Assembly (NCBI RefSeq): GCF_030580855.1
Contig: NZ_JAUQOP010000020.1
Location: 1 to 64,000 of the forward strand
From: Pseudomonas citrullilanati
GTDB taxonomy: Bacteria; Pseudomonadota; Gammaproteobacteria; Pseudomonadales; Pseudomonadaceae
Length of the DNA: 64,000 nt
Direction: 5' to 3'
Shown here: positions 18,320 through 28,615 of the stretch, in pieces
How positions within the stretch are numbered: position 1 is the stretch's first letter
Layout: every line of letters begins with the position of its first letter
Notes under the pieces: model-generated
What the model saw: only the letters and a program-made list of their open reading frames with translations
Database searches by the model: none
What the model was told of the DNA's origin: nothing
Position numbers and translations under genes: made by a program

Positions 18320-19573
18320 TTACAACAAACTGATCGGGTAGCTGATGAAAATGCGGTTCTCGTCGAACTCGTTGGTACTGAAATCCCGACGCATCGTCGA
18401 GTTGCGCCACTTCACGTTCAGGCTCTTCAGCGCGCCGCTCTGCACGGTATAGGCCAGTTCGGTTTCGCGGCCCCATTCCTTGCCGTCGTCGACCGTGGCG
18501 GTGTGCACGTTGTCGCCGCTGATGTAGCGGTTCATCAAGGTCAGGCCCGGCACGCCGACGGCGGCGAAGTTGAAGTCGTGGCGCAGTTGCCAGGATTTTT
18601 CCTTGGCGTTGTCGTAGCTGGAGTTGTAGCTGTCGTTGGCCAGGGTGCCGCCGCTGGTGCCGTTGACGCGCATCCAGGCATCGTCGCCACCGACTTTCTG
18701 CAGGCCGACGTAGAAGGTGTTGCCACCGTACTTGGCCGAGAGCATGGCGAACGCGGTCTTGTTGTCCAGGTCGCCGGCCAGGGCGCTGCCGTCTTCCTTG
18801 CCAGTGAAGTAGCCGAGGTTGGCGCCCAGGGTCCAGTCGCCGATGGGCTGGCTGTGGGTCAGGTTGAAATAGTGTTGCTGGTAGATGTCGGACAATTCCG
18901 CGTACCACACGCCGACCTGGGTGCGTTTTTCATTGAAGGCGTATTCGCCGCCGCCGAAGTTGAACCGGTCGGAGGTGAACGCGCCGCGGCCGTTCATCGA
19001 CATGTCTTCCATGCTCGCGTCGTTGCGCGGGCTGTTGCCACGGAACTGGCCGCCGTAGAGGCTCAGGCCATTGATCTCGGTGGACGTGACCTGGCCGCCG
19101 CGGAAGGTTTGCGGCAGGGAACGGCCGTCGTCGGAGCGTAGGATCGGCAGCACCGGCATCCACTCGCCGACCTTCAGCTCGGTCTTCGACACCTTGGCCT
19201 TGAGCGCCACGCCCAGGCGACCGAAGTCATCGGCCGGGCGGCCATCGTCGTGCACCGGCAGCAACTGCGTCCCGGCGGTGCCTTTGCCGCCATCGAGCTT
19301 GACCGAATACAGGCCCAGCACGTCCACGCCGAACCCGACCACGCCCTGGGTGAACCCGGACTTGGCGTCGAGGATGAAGTTCTGGGTCCATTCCTCGGCC
19401 TTGCCCTGGGCGTTGTTGGGGTTGGTGAAGTTGCGGTTGAAATAGGCGTTGCGCAGGTTCAGCGTGGCTTTCGCATCCTCGACGAAGCCTGATTCCGCGG
19501 CCAGGACGGGTAGGGCGGTGCTGGTCAGGGCGACGGCGATGAGGCTGGGGAACAAATGCTGTGCAGGTTTCAT
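18320..19573 (-). CDS. OprD-family outer-membrane porin, probably for aromatic acids
   Basis: This 417-residue protein has a signal peptide (cleavage near VLAAES, about 25-26) and the beta-barrel pattern of the OprD/OccK family, ending in the aromatic-hydrophobic strand IFISYPISLL. OccK members such as OpdK import vanillate, benzoate and similar acids (established knowledge). Its position at the end of the pca cluster and a PcaR-type box upstream (19783-19797) argue for uptake of protocatechuate or 4-hydroxybenzoate; this is inference. The exact subfamily (OpdK, PhaK or another) needs a tree. Confidence 0.88.
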   Translation of the reverse strand: MKPAQHLFPSLIAVALTSTALPVLAAESGFVEDAKATLNLRNAYFNRNFTNPNNAQGKAEEWTQNFILDAKSGFTQGVVGFGVDVLGLYSVKLDGGKGTAGTQLLPVHDDGRPADDFGRLGVALKAKVSKTELKVGEWMPVLPILRSDDGRSLPQTFRGGQVTSTEINGLSLYGGQFRGNSPRNDASMEDMSMNGRGAFTSDRFNFGGGEYAFNEKRTQVGVWYAELSDIYQQHYFNLTHSQPIGDWTLGANLGYFTGKEDGSALAGDLDNKTAFAMLSAKYGGNTFYVGLQKVGGDDAWMRVNGTSGGTLANDSYNSSYDNAKEKSWQLRHDFNFAAVGVPGLTLMNRYISGDNVHTATVDDGKEWGRETELAYTVQSGALKSLNVKWRNSTMRRDFSTNEFDENRIFISYPISLL

Positions 19574-19782
19574 GGCGTGTCTCTAATTGTTGTGGGCGAC
19601 GCGATTCGATGCCGCAATCCCGGGATTGCAGACGGTAAGGTGGAGCGGGTCGGTTGAATGACTGAAGGTCAGCCGGGCGAAGCGGGGCGTGTGGACATGG
19701 CGTCGAACCTGTTGTTATTGGTTTTGTGCCAGGGATGGTGACGGTCTGGGCCGGATCGATTCAATTGCCGGTGGCGGTTTTT

Positions 19783-19797
19783 GGGCGATTATCGAAC
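19783..19797 (-). promoter_or_regulatory. PcaR-type operator upstream of the porin gene
   Basis: Read on the minus strand the sequence is GTTCGATAATCGCCC, 14 of 15 matches to the P. putida PcaR box. It lies about 210 bases before the porin start. It places the porin in the PcaR regulon (inference from sequence). Confidence 0.7.
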
Positions 19798-19831
19798 GGC
19801 AAAAAAAGTGATTAGCGAATCCCATTTTCCC

Positions 19832-20854
19832 TGTGGGAGCAAAGCTTGCTCGCGATGGCGGCCTGATCGCTGGCCGGGGTGCTGTTGATTGGGGGCATAT
19901 CCGTTGCTGCGGTAACGGCCGCTTAGGGTTTCGCCCTTACGGCGACTTACTTTCTTTCAAACGCCAAAGAAAGTAAGCAAAGAACGCTCGCCCCACCACT
20001 CGGCACCTCGCCTATGGCTCGGTGTCCCCGAACGCCGGCATTGCTCCGTGGGCCCGCCGCGAAGGGCCATCCATGGCCCAGCGCGGCTATCCCGGCCTCC
20101 ATGCCGGGATGCCCACTGCGCAATACCTGCGTTCGGCCAGCGTGGTTAATGGGGCTTTAAGATCAAAAGCCAAAGCCAAAGCCAAAGCCAAAGCCAAAGC
20201 CAAGCTATCCATAACTGTGGCGAGCAAGCGCGCATACAGAATTAGCGGTCGGTCTGATAGACGCGGTGAAATTTCCGACGAGGCTTTAAGGTTGCCACTG
20301 GAAGCTGCATTTCTAGCTTGTTCGAGTCGCTGCTCATTCAGTGATCGGGACTGCAAGCCCGCCGAGTTCGTTAAGCTCCTGGCCGCACAAAGTGATGTTG
20401 GCGGTTCTGGTTTTATCAGGGCTGTGGGAGCAAAGCTTGCTCGCGATGGCAGTACTTCAGTTGATCACTGTGCTTTGTGGCTGTGGCTGTGGCTTTGGCT
20501 TTGGCTTTGGCTCTTGATCTTGATCTCAACGCCCCGTTAACCACGATGGCCGAACGCCGGCATTGCGCCGTGGGGCACCTCGGCATGGATGCCGAGGTAG
20601 CCGCGCTGGGCCATGGATGGCCCTTCGCGGCGGCCCCACGGCGCAATGCCGGCGTTCGGGCACACCGAGCCATAGGCGAGGTGCCGAGTGGTGGGGCGAG
20701 CGTTTTTTGCTTACTTTTTTTGGCGTCTGAAAAAAAGTAAGTCGCCGTAAGGGCGAAACCCTAAGCGGCCGTTACCGCAGCAACGGATATGCCCCAATCA
20801 ACAGCACTCCGGCCAGCAATCAGGCCGCCATCGCGAGCAAGCTTTGCTCCCACA
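19832..20854. repeat. 1.02-kb nested inverted repeat with hexamer tracts
   Basis: The left arm (19832-20203) is closely complementary to the right arm (20478-20854). The outermost 25 bases of each arm are REP-like (TGTGGGAGCAAAGCTTGCTC). Then come about 300 bases of near-identical sequence, and the inner ends carry AAGCCA repeated six times (about 20167-20202) facing GGCTTT/GGCTGT repeats (about 20478-20513). The loop of about 275 bases (20204-20477) carries another REP-like half at about 20424-20450. Each arm holds a self-complementary block (see 20551-20658). Frames crossing this region encode low-complexity Lys-Ala and Leu-Trp repeats and are not believed to be genes. No transposase is present. 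Confidence 0.9.
20551..20658. repeat. Cloverleaf-like hairpin block in the right arm
   Basis: A 25-bp perfect inverted repeat (20551-20575 with 20634-20658) encloses two smaller perfect palindromes: CCTCGGCATGGATGCCGAGG at 20578-20597 and GGGCCATGGATGGCCC at 20608-20623. The left arm has the matching block at about 20029-20137, where the first small hairpin uses different bases but still pairs. Confidence 0.85.
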
Positions 20855-20873
20855 CAGCCGTGTAGAAATCCAA

Positions 20874-20899
20874 TAAAAAGCCCACCTCTCGGTGGGCTT
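20874..20899 (-). terminator. Intrinsic terminator of the emhABC operon
   Basis: The stem AGCCCACC (20879-20886) / GGTGGGCT (20891-20898) has a four-base loop and is followed on the minus strand by a T-run. It lies just after the emhC stop codon. Confidence 0.9.
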
Positions 20900-20923
20900 C
20901 GTATTTCAGCGTTCAAACATCAA

Positions 20924-22381
20924 TCAGAACAGCTTCATCTTCGGCGCTTCTTCCTTCACCGGCTCGTTCCTGCCCGTCTCGGCATTCCAGCCCCCACCCA
21001 AGGCCTTGTACAAATTGACCTCGCTGGTCAGTTGCGCAAGGCGGTCGGTGATCAGCGATTGTTGGGCACTGAACAACTGGCGCTGGGCGTCGAGGAAGGT
21101 CAGGTTGCTGTCGACACCGATGCGGTAGCGACGCTCGGCCAGGCGGTAATAATCCTGGTTGGCGGCGACGAAGTCGGTCTGGGCCTGCAGCTGCTCGTTG
21201 TAGGTCTGGCGCGCGGCCAGGCCGTCGGAGACTTCCTGGAACGCGGTCTGGATCGACTTCTCGTACTGCGCGACATTGATGTCTTTCTGGATCTTCGCGT
21301 AGTCCAGGCTCGCCCGCAGGCTGCCGGCGTTGAAGATCGGCAGGTTGATTTGCGGGGCGAAGGTCCAGGTGCCCGAGCCGCCCTTGAACAGGCCGGACAG
21401 GTCCGGGCTCAGGGTGCCGGCGTTGGCCGTCAGGCTGATGCTCGGGAAGAACGCGGCCCGCGCCGCGCCGATGTTGGCGTTGGCGGCGAGCAGGTTGCGT
21501 TCGGCCTGGAGGATGTCCGGGCGGCGTTGCAGCAGGTCCGAGGGCAACCCGGCTGGCACTTCGCTCAGCAGGTCGTCGCTCAGCGGTCGCGAGGCCAGGT
21601 TGGCCGGCAGGCCGGTGCCCAGCAGCAGGGTCAGGCTGTTTTCGTCCTGGGCGACCTGGCGAGTGTAGCGCGCCAGTTGCACACGGGCGTTTTCCACGGC
21701 GGTGCGTGCCTGGCTCAGGTCCAGGGCCGAGGCCACGCCGACTTCGGCGCTGCGCGAGGTCAGCTTGAGGCTTTGCTCGTAGGCACCCAGGGTGTCCTGG
21801 GTCAACTTGAGCAGTTCCTTGTCGGCTTGCCAGGTCAGGTAGGCATTGGCAACGTTGGCCACCAGGCTGATCTGCGTGCTGCGCCGGGCTTCTTCGGTGG
21901 CGAAGTAGCTCTGCAAGGCTTGCTCGCTCAGGCTGCGAACCCGACCGAACAGGTCCAGTTCATAGGCGCTGATGCCCAGGGTGGCCGAGTACGAACTGCT
22001 GATGCCCGCTTCGCCGGTCTGCGAGGCACGCGCCGGCACACGCTGGCGGCTGCCGGCACCGGTGGCCGAGACTGCCGGGAACAGGTCCGCCCGCTGGATG
22101 CGGTACTGCGCGGCGTAGGCATCGATGTTCAACGCGGCGACACGCAGGTCGCGGTTGTTTTCCAGGGCCACCTGGATCAGTTGCTGCAACGCCGGGTCAT
22201 GGAAAAACTGCTTCCAGCCTTGCTCGGCGGCGGCCTGGCCGGGAGCGTTGGCCGGCTCGTAGGCCGGCCCTTGCGGGTATTGCGCCGCGACCGGGGCTTC
22301 GGGCCGCTGGTAATCGGGGATCAGCGAGCAACCGCTGAGCACGACGGCGGCGATGGTCAGGGACAGTAGCGACTTGCTCAT
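20924..22381 (-). CDS. emhC: RND efflux outer-membrane channel (OprM/TtgC/EmhC)
   Basis: This is a 485-residue TolC-like lipoprotein. The lipobox LSGC gives Cys18, and two outer-membrane-efflux repeats follow. It forms the trimeric exit duct for the EmhAB pump. Motifs include [17 protein letters not shown] and [32 protein letters not shown]. It overlaps emhB by 4 bases (22378-22381). Near identity to P. putida TtgC/ArpC and P. fluorescens EmhC is recalled from the sequence. Confidence 0.95.
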   Translation of the reverse strand: MSKSLLSLTIAAVVLSGCSLIPDYQRPEAPVAAQYPQGPAYEPANAPGQAAAEQGWKQFFHDPALQQLIQVALENNRDLRVAALNIDAYAAQYRIQRADLFPAVSATGAGSRQRVPARASQTGEAGISSSYSATLGISAYELDLFGRVRSLSEQALQSYFATEEARRSTQISLVANVANAYLTWQADKELLKLTQDTLGAYEQSLKLTSRSAEVGVASALDLSQARTAVENARVQLARYTRQVAQDENSLTLLLGTGLPANLASRPLSDDLLSEVPAGLPSDLLQRRPDILQAERNLLAANANIGAARAAFFPSISLTANAGTLSPDLSGLFKGGSGTWTFAPQINLPIFNAGSLRASLDYAKIQKDINVAQYEKSIQTAFQEVSDGLAARQTYNEQLQAQTDFVAANQDYYRLAERRYRIGVDSNLTFLDAQRQLFSAQQSLITDRLAQLTSEVNLYKALGGGWNAETGRNEPVKEEAPKMKLF

Positions 22382-25300
22382 TGGCCAGCCTCTTTGGAAG
22401 TTTCAGGAGTATCGTCCTGGTCGGCCTGTTTGCGGCGGCCTATCGACGACACGGTCACGAAGAACAATGGCACCCAGAAGATCGCCAGGATGGTGGCGGT
22501 CAACATGCCGCCGATCACACCGGTACCGATGGCGTGCTGGCTGCCTGAGCCGGCACCCGTGGAGATCGCCAGCGGGACCACGCCGAGGACGAATGCCAGG
22601 GACGTCATGATGATCGGTCGCAGACGCATCCGACAAGCTTCAATGGCGGCATCCATCAAGCTGCGGCCCTGTTCGTGGAGTTCCTTGGCGAACTCGACGA
22701 TCAGGATGGCGTTTTTCGCCGCCAGGCCGATGGTGGTCAGCAGGCCCACCTGGAAGTACACGTCGTTGGACAGCCCGCGCAGGCTGGTGGCCAGCAGGGC
22801 GCCGATGATCCCCAGCGGCACCACGAGCATGACCGCGATCGGGATCGACCAGCTTTCATACAAGGCCGCCAGGCACAGGAACACCATCAGCAGCGACAGG
22901 GCGTACAGCGCTGGCGCCTGGGAACCCGACATGCGTTCCTCATAGGACAGGCCCGTCCAGGAGATACCGACGCCGGCCGGCAGTTTCTTGGCAATGGCTT
23001 CGACCTCGGCCATGGCTTCGCCGGTGGAATAGCCCGGCGCTGGCGCCCCGAGCACTTCCATCGCTTCCACGCCGTTGTAGCGGGCCAGTTTCGGCGAGCC
23101 ATAGACCCACTCGCCCTTGGCGAACGCGGTGAAGGGCACCATGGTCCCGGCACTGTTGCGCACGTACCACTTCTTCAGGTCTTCCGGGCTCATGCGAGCA
23201 TTGGCCTGGCCCTGGATGTACACCTTTTTCACCCGGCCACGGTCGATGAAGTCGTTGACGTAGCTACTGCCCAGGGCAATCGACAGCGTGTTGTTGATGT
23301 CCGACAGGGTGATGCCCAGCGCGCTGGCCTTCTCGTCGTCGATTTCCAGTTGGTATTGCGGTTCGTCGTTCAGGCCGTTGGGGCGTACCTGGGTCAGCAC
23401 CTTGCTCTGGGACGCCATGCCCAGGAACTGGTTGCGGGCCTCCATCAGTTTCTCGTGACCGATACCGGCGCGGTCTTGCAGGAACACGTCGAAACCGGTG
23501 GCGTTACCCAGCTCCAGCACCGCCGGCGGGGCAAAGGCGAACACCATGGCGTCGCGGAAGGTGAAGAAGTGCTGCTGGGCGCGGGCCGAGATCTTGAACA
23601 CGCTGTTATCGGCGTTACGCTCTTCCCACGGCTTGAGCATGATGAACGCCATGCCGGAGCTCTGGCCGCGACCGGCGAAGTTGAAGCCGGTCACGGTGAA
23701 CACCGAGGCCACGCCATCGCCTTCGCCGCCGTCCTTGCCCGGACGCAGCAGGAACTCACGCATGTTATCCACCACCACCTGGGTGCGCTCGGCGCTGGAG
23801 CCGGCCGGTGTCTGCACCTGGGCAAACAGCACGCCCTGGTCTTCTTCCGGCAGGAACGCCGTCGGGATGCGGGTGAACAGCCAGATCATGCCGACCACGA
23901 TGATCAGGTAGGCCAGCAGGAATGGCGCCTTGTGCCGCAGCATGTTGCCCACGCCACGTTCATAGCTCCTGACGCTGCGGTCGAAGTTACGGTTGAACCA
24001 GCCGAAGAAGCCGCGTTTCGGCGTACCGTGTTCCCCCTTGGGAATCGCCTTGAGCATGGTGGCGCACAGGGCCGGGGTGAAGATCAGCGCAACCAGCACC
24101 GACAGGGCCATGGCCGAGACGATGGTGATGGAGAACTGCTTGTAGATCACACCGGTGGAACCGCCGAAGAACGCCATCGGCAGCAGCACCGCCGACAGCA
24201 CCAGGGCGATACCCACCAGGGCACCCTGGATCTGGCCCATGGATTTCTTGGTGGCTTCCTTGGGCGACAGGCCTTCCTCGCTCATCACCCGTTCGACGTT
24301 CTCCACCACGACGATGGCGTCGTCCACCAGCAAGCCGATGGCCAGCACCATGCCGAACATGGTCAGGGTGTTGATGCTGAAGCCGAACGCCGCGAGGATC
24401 CCGAAGGTGCCGAGCAGCACCACCGGCACGGTCATCGTGGTGATGATGGTGGCGCGGAAGTTCTGCAGGAACAGGAACATCACCAGGAACACCAGCACGA
24501 CCGCTTCGACCAGGGTTTCAACCACGCCCTTGATCGATTCGCTCACTACCGGCGTGGTGTCATACGGGAACACCACTTCCATGCCCTGCGGGAAGAACGG
24601 CTTGAGGTTGTCGATGGTGGCGCGCAGCGCCTTGGCCGTATCGAGGGCGTTGGCGCCGTTGGCCAGCTTGACCGCCAGGCCGGACGCCGGGGCACCATTG
24701 AACTGGGCGCTGATGCTGGAGTTCTCGCCACCCAGCCCGACGCTGGCGACATCGCCGAGGCGCACCTGGGAACCGTCGGGGTTGACCTTGAGCAGGATCG
24801 CCTTGAACTGCTCGGCGGTCTGCAAGCGGGTCTTGCCGATGATCGTGGCGTTCAGTTGCTGGCCGGGCAGGGCGGGCAAGCCGCCGAGCTGGCCCGAGGA
24901 CACCTGGACGTTCTGCGCCGCGACGGCGTTCTTCACGTCCACCGGAGTCAGCGAGTAGTTGTTCAGCTTGGCCGGATCGAGCCAGATCCGCATCGCGTAC
25001 TGGGCACCGAAGACCTGGAAGTCACCGACACCGGCGGTCCGCGAAATCGGGTCCTGCATATTGGACACGATGTAGTTGGACAGGTCGTCCTTGGTCATGC
25101 TGCCGTCGCGCGACACCACGCCGATCACCATCAGGAAGTTCTTCACTGATTTGGTGACGCGGATACCCTGTTGCTGCACTTCTTGCGGCAGCAGCGGGGT
25201 GGCCAGGTTCAGTTTGTTCTGGACCTGGACCTGCGCAGTGTCGGAGTTGGTGCCCTGCTCGAAGGTGGCGGTGATGGTCATGCTGCCGTCGGAGTTACTT

Positions 25301-25542
25301 TCCGAGGACACATAACGCAGGTTGTCGATACCGTTGAGCTGCTGCTCGATGACCTGAACCACGGTGTCCTGCACGGTCTGCGCGGACGCACCCGGGTAGG
25401 TGACCTGGATCGCGATGGCCGGCGGCGCGATGCTCGGGTACTGGTTGATCGGTAACTTGAGGATCGACAAGGCCCCGACCAGCATGATCACCAGGGCGAT
25501 GACCCAGGCGAAAATCGGACGGTCGATAAAGAATTTCGACAT
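22378..25542 (-). CDS. emhB: RND multidrug efflux permease (MexB/TtgB/EmhB)
   Basis: This 1054-residue inner-membrane pump is of the HAE1-RND type. It starts [21 protein letters not shown]. The proton-relay aspartate pair is in [18 protein letters not shown] at about 402-419. Two large periplasmic loops alternate with 12 helices, as in AcrB. It expels hydrophobic drugs, solvents and, in P. fluorescens, polycyclic aromatics (family knowledge). It sits between emhA (3 bases) and emhC (overlap). Confidence 0.97.
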   Translation of the reverse strand: MSKFFIDRPIFAWVIALVIMLVGALSILKLPINQYPSIAPPAIAIQVTYPGASAQTVQDTVVQVIEQQLNGIDNLRYVSSESNSDGSMTITATFEQGTNSDTAQVQVQNKLNLATPLLPQEVQQQGIRVTKSVKNFLMVIGVVSRDGSMTKDDLSNYIVSNMQDPISRTAGVGDFQVFGAQYAMRIWLDPAKLNNYSLTPVDVKNAVAAQNVQVSSGQLGGLPALPGQQLNATIIGKTRLQTAEQFKAILLKVNPDGSQVRLGDVASVGLGGENSSISAQFNGAPASGLAVKLANGANALDTAKALRATIDNLKPFFPQGMEVVFPYDTTPVVSESIKGVVETLVEAVVLVFLVMFLFLQNFRATIITTMTVPVVLLGTFGILAAFGFSINTLTMFGMVLAIGLLVDDAIVVVENVERVMSEEGLSPKEATKKSMGQIQGALVGIALVLSAVLLPMAFFGGSTGVIYKQFSITIVSAMALSVLVALIFTPALCATMLKAIPKGEHGTPKRGFFGWFNRNFDRSVRSYERGVGNMLRHKAPFLLAYLIIVVGMIWLFTRIPTAFLPEEDQGVLFAQVQTPAGSSAERTQVVVDNMREFLLRPGKDGGEGDGVASVFTVTGFNFAGRGQSSGMAFIMLKPWEERNADNSVFKISARAQQHFFTFRDAMVFAFAPPAVLELGNATGFDVFLQDRAGIGHEKLMEARNQFLGMASQSKVLTQVRPNGLNDEPQYQLEIDDEKASALGITLSDINNTLSIALGSSYVNDFIDRGRVKKVYIQGQANARMSPEDLKKWYVRNSAGTMVPFTAFAKGEWVYGSPKLARYNGVEAMEVLGAPAPGYSTGEAMAEVEAIAKKLPAGVGISWTGLSYEERMSGSQAPALYALSLLMVFLCLAALYESWSIPIAVMLVVPLGIIGALLATSLRGLSNDVYFQVGLLTTIGLAAKNAILIVEFAKELHEQGRSLMDAAIEACRMRLRPIIMTSLAFVLGVVPLAISTGAGSGSQHAIGTGVIGGMLTATILAIFWVPLFFVTVSSIGRRKQADQDDTPETSKEAGQ

Positions 25543-25545
25543 GGT

Positions 25546-26703
25546 TTACTCCCCTTTGCCGCCGGCTGCTTTATCAGCTGCCTGAGCGGGGGCCGGGTTC
25601 GGGTTCTTGACGTTGGTGGCTTCGGTAGCCTTGACCTCGACCCCTGGCCGTACGTACTGCAAGCCTTCGGTGATCAGGCGGTCGCCGGCCTTGAGCCCAT
25701 CCTCGATCAGCCATTGGCTGCCGACGGTGCGGGAGGCCTTGAGCTGACGCAACTCGACCTTGTTGTCCGGGCCCACCACCAGCGCGGTCGGCGTGCCCTT
25801 GAGGTCGCGGGTCACGCCCTGTTGCGGCGCGAGGATCGCGGCGCTGTTCACACCGGCCTGCAACTTCGCGTGGACGAACATGCCCGGCAGCAGGGTGTGG
25901 TCAGGGTTGGGGAACACGGCGCGCAAGGTCACCGAACCGGTGGTCTGGTCGACCGACACTTCGGAGAATTCCAGCTTGCCTTCGTGTGGGTACTGGCTGC
26001 CGTCTTCCAGGGTCAGCTTGACTGCGGCGGCGTTGTCGCCGGCTTTCTGCAAGCGGCCGCTCTCCAGCTCACGGCGCAGTTGCAGCAGCTCCACCGAGCT
26101 TTGCGTGACGTCGACGTAGATCGGGTCCAGTTGCTGGATGGTCGCCAGCGCGTCGGCCTGGCCATTGCTCACCAGCGCACCCTCGGTCACCGAGGAACGG
26201 CCGATGCGGCCGGAGATCGGTGCGTAGACCTTGGTGTAGCGCACGTTGATCTGGGCGGTCTGCAGGTTGGCTTCCGACTCCAGCCGATTGGCCACGGCAG
26301 TGTCGTATTCCTGGCGGCTGACGGCCTGTTCATCAACCAATTGCTTGTAGCGGTCGGCAATCGACTTGGTGGAGCGCAGGTTGGCCTCGGCGCTCTTGAG
26401 GGTTGCCTCGTACACCGACGGATCAATCTGATAAAGCTGCTGGCCGGCCTTGACGTCGGCGCCTTCCTTGAACAGGCGCTTGAGAATGATGCCGTTGACC
26501 TGCGGGCGAACTTCCGCGACACGGAATGCACTGGTGCGCCCTGGCAGCTCCGACGTCAGGGTGAAAGGCTGGGCCTTGAGGGTGACGACGCCGACCTGAG
26601 GGGTAGGGGCAGGAGGTGCCGCTTCTTCCTTCTTGCATGCGCTGAGCAGCGATGCCAGGGCGATGGCGGTAACCAGAGCGGTAACAGCTGGCTTGAATTG
26701 CAT
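25546..26703 (-). CDS. emhA: RND efflux periplasmic adaptor (MexA/TtgA/EmhA)
   Basis: This is a 385-residue membrane-fusion lipoprotein. ATG 26703 follows GAGGAT; an in-frame reading from 26907 would cross the operator and is rejected. The lipobox is LLSACKK (Cys about 22). It has the biotinyl-lipoyl half motifs (VRPQVNGIILKRLFKEGADVKAG), a coiled-coil hairpin (about 95-165) and the beta-barrel and membrane-proximal domains. It links EmhB to EmhC. First gene of emhABC, under the EmhR operator. Confidence 0.96.
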   Translation of the reverse strand: MQFKPAVTALVTAIALASLLSACKKEEAAPPAPTPQVGVVTLKAQPFTLTSELPGRTSAFRVAEVRPQVNGIILKRLFKEGADVKAGQQLYQIDPSVYEATLKSAEANLRSTKSIADRYKQLVDEQAVSRQEYDTAVANRLESEANLQTAQINVRYTKVYAPISGRIGRSSVTEGALVSNGQADALATIQQLDPIYVDVTQSSVELLQLRRELESGRLQKAGDNAAAVKLTLEDGSQYPHEGKLEFSEVSVDQTTGSVTLRAVFPNPDHTLLPGMFVHAKLQAGVNSAAILAPQQGVTRDLKGTPTALVVGPDNKVELRQLKASRTVGSQWLIEDGLKAGDRLITEGLQYVRPGVEVKATEATNVKNPNPAPAQAADKAAGGKGE

Positions 26704-26791
26704 GGAAATCCTCGGGTCCAGGCGCGCAACAGGCGCACTCGAAAGTGGAAAGGTTAAAAGGCAGCGTATTTCAATTAGTAGGATGCTAAGA

Positions 26792-26822
26792 AATATACTT
26801 ACGTACATGGTTGTTTGTAAAC
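26792..26822 (-). promoter_or_regulatory. EmhR/TtgR operator in the emhA-emhR divergent promoter
   Basis: On the minus strand the sequence is TTTACAAACAACCATGTACG followed by TAAGTATATTT. It closely matches the known TtgR operator of P. putida (TTTACAAACAACCATGAATG.. TAAGTATAT). It lies 89 bases before emhA and 143 before emhR, so one site can control both directions. Confidence 0.88.
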
Positions 26823-26964
26823 AGCCAAATTGCGTACCATCCGACTTTACAAAAGCCTGACAAAGGCTCCGTAGGTCGGGAACGCGTTCCATGAAACGTA
26901 GCCCCATTTTTCATAGTCGATCCTTTAGCACTGCTGATGCGTCCTGATTGAGGTGTTTACTGCC

Positions 26965-27597
26965 ATGGTTCGTCGTACCAAAGAGGAAGCCCTGGAGACT
27001 CGCAGCCAGATACTCGAAGCGGCCGAGAAAGCCTTTTTCGAACGGGGCGTCGCCCGCACGACGCTGGCCGATATCGCCACGCTGGCCGGCGTGACACGCG
27101 GCGCCATCTATTGGCATTTCAGCAACAAGGCGGACCTGCTCCAGGCGATGCTCGATACGTTGCACGAGCCTCTCGATGACTTGGCCCGGGCCAGTGAGAG
27201 TGAGCAAGAGCTTGATCCCCTAGGTTGTGTGCGCAAGCTGTTGGTGCGCTTGTTCCAGCAAGTGGCCCTGGATCCGAAGACCCGGCGCATTAATGAAATC
27301 CTGTTCCATAAGTGTGAGTTCACCGATGAAATGTGCGACCTGCGCCAGCAGCGACGCCAGGTCAGCCTGGATTGCAACGTGCGCATCGCATTGTCGCTGC
27401 GCAACGCGGTGAATCGCGGCCAGTTGCCGCAGGACCTGGACCCGGAGAGGGCCGCGGTCGCAATCCACGCCTACATCGATGGCATCCTGTACCAGTGGCT
27501 GTTGGCGCCCGACAGCTTCGCGCTGGCAGGTGATGCCGAACGCTGGGTCGAGATCGGGCTGGACATGCTGCGCCTGAGCCCTAGCCTGCGCAAATGA
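26965..27597 (+). CDS. emhR: TetR-family repressor of the efflux operon
   Basis: This 210-residue repressor has the same length as TtgR. The N-terminal helix-turn-helix (about 29-50: [21 protein letters not shown]) is nearly identical to TtgR. The C-terminal ligand domain includes [27 protein letters not shown] 26965 (MVRRTKEEA) is preferred over GTG 26953 by similarity to TtgR. It binds drugs or flavonoid-like ligands and releases the operator (family knowledge). It is transcribed divergently from emhABC. Confidence 0.95.
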   Translation: MVRRTKEEALETRSQILEAAEKAFFERGVARTTLADIATLAGVTRGAIYWHFSNKADLLQAMLDTLHEPLDDLARASESEQELDPLGCVRKLLVRLFQQVALDPKTRRINEILFHKCEFTDEMCDLRQQRRQVSLDCNVRIALSLRNAVNRGQLPQDLDPERAAVAIHAYIDGILYQWLLAPDSFALAGDAERWVEIGLDMLRLSPSLRK

Positions 27598-27861
27598 AAC
27601 AAAATGCGCAATTGCTTCGGTTTGTTTCGCCCCCAGTGTTCCAAACAGCTTTTATAAACTGAATGCCGCCCTGGTTGATAGGCGACCGCACACAAAATTT
27701 GTAGGTGATTTGTTTCATGGTCGGCCTGGATTCCGCCGGCTCCAGGCCCCGGCGAGGTACGTTCAAAGGCGTCGCCGGTCCATGGCCGTATCATGCAGCG
27801 GCCTGAGGACGGGCCCATGTACGCACCTCATGGCGAGGGGGCACCGGCGTTGGCCAACCGC
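27598..27861. other. Intergenic region between convergent genes
   Basis: These 264 bases follow emhR and the 3' end of a minus-strand gene. They are AT-richer than the surroundings over 27600-27720 and contain no strong terminator stem or gene that can be supported. Confidence 0.4.
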
Positions 27862-28377
27862 TTACCGATCGGGTTCGACAACCAGGCGGACCGCGTAGTT
27901 GAACGGCGGCTCGAGCATCTTCCGGGAGATTTCCGACCTGCACCTGTATTCGCCATTGCCGGTGTAGGCCGTCCTGCTTTTCCAGTCCGGCTGGTAACTG
28001 GGTTCCAACACGCCAGGAACAATAGGCACCTGGAGACGGGTATGCAGTTGGCATTCGAAGTTGAAGTTCTTCATTTCATAGTTGATGACCAGTTCAATGG
28101 GTTTGATCTTCTTTAGCGTCGGTTTCCAGCCCGTGCCGGGATAAGTGTAATGCCTGAAGTGCTCTATGCTGAATCGGTAAGTGGTGTGGGGGGCGATGTC
28201 GTGGACATCAAGGACAAAGTTATCGGCCTGGGGCGGGTCGGTTAACAGGCTGTTCATTTTCAATGTGCCGCGGGTATCGTTGGCTATTTCCACGGTCACT
28301 TCGGTGTTGGCCACGCTGTAGGCAACCATGGCGGGGCCCAGCAGCAGGGCAAGGATAAGGTTGTTCAAAATGTTCAT
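27862..28377 (-). CDS. Exported protein of unknown function (171 aa)
   Basis: This 171-residue protein has a clear signal peptide (cleavage about AYSVANT, residue 23-24). The mature part looks beta-rich, with alternating hydrophobic residues (TEVTVEIANDTRGTLKM, FVLDVHDIAPHTTYRFSI) and two cysteines (FECQLH, YRCRSE) that could form one disulfide. No family is recognised. Its codon use and upstream region are lower in GC than neighbours, hinting at recent acquisition. It is isolated, with no operon partner. Confidence 0.7.
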   Translation of the reverse strand: MNILNNLILALLLGPAMVAYSVANTEVTVEIANDTRGTLKMNSLLTDPPQADNFVLDVHDIAPHTTYRFSIEHFRHYTYPGTGWKPTLKKIKPIELVINYEMKNFNFECQLHTRLQVPIVPGVLEPSYQPDWKSRTAYTGNGEYRCRSEISRKMLEPPFNYAVRLVVEPDR

Positions 28378-28615
28378 GACAAGGTGTCTCTCATAAATAC
28401 ACGGCTCGCAAGTAATAACCTGCGGGCTGGGTGTGCTTGATTGTTGGGTTTGATAATTGGATCAATGAAAGTGCAAGTACTCGTCCATGGTTGAAGTGGA
28501 CGATGTGTGCGGAATGATTATTAACGCTATGGCGAGCTGGAGTCCATGCTGGCTAAAGGTGGTCTTGTTATTTGATATTGCGGCGGGAGACAGTTGCGTG
28601 TGTTGTTTTACAGCT
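28378..28615. other. AT-rich promoter region of the exported protein
   Basis: This stretch lies upstream of the 171-residue exported protein and is lower in GC than the window average. It presumably holds that gene's promoter. No operator or gene is recognised. Confidence 0.4.

Noticed and set aside
20022..20540. Possible 172-residue protein in the large palindrome
   Set aside because: It reads through the AAGCCA and GGCTTT tracts as Lys-Ala and Leu-Trp repeats. No ribosome binding site or domain is present, and the region is better explained as a repeat structure.
22675..25149. 824-codon plus-strand frame opposite emhB
   Set aside because: Shadow of emhB; composition is unnatural and there is no ribosome binding site or partner gene.
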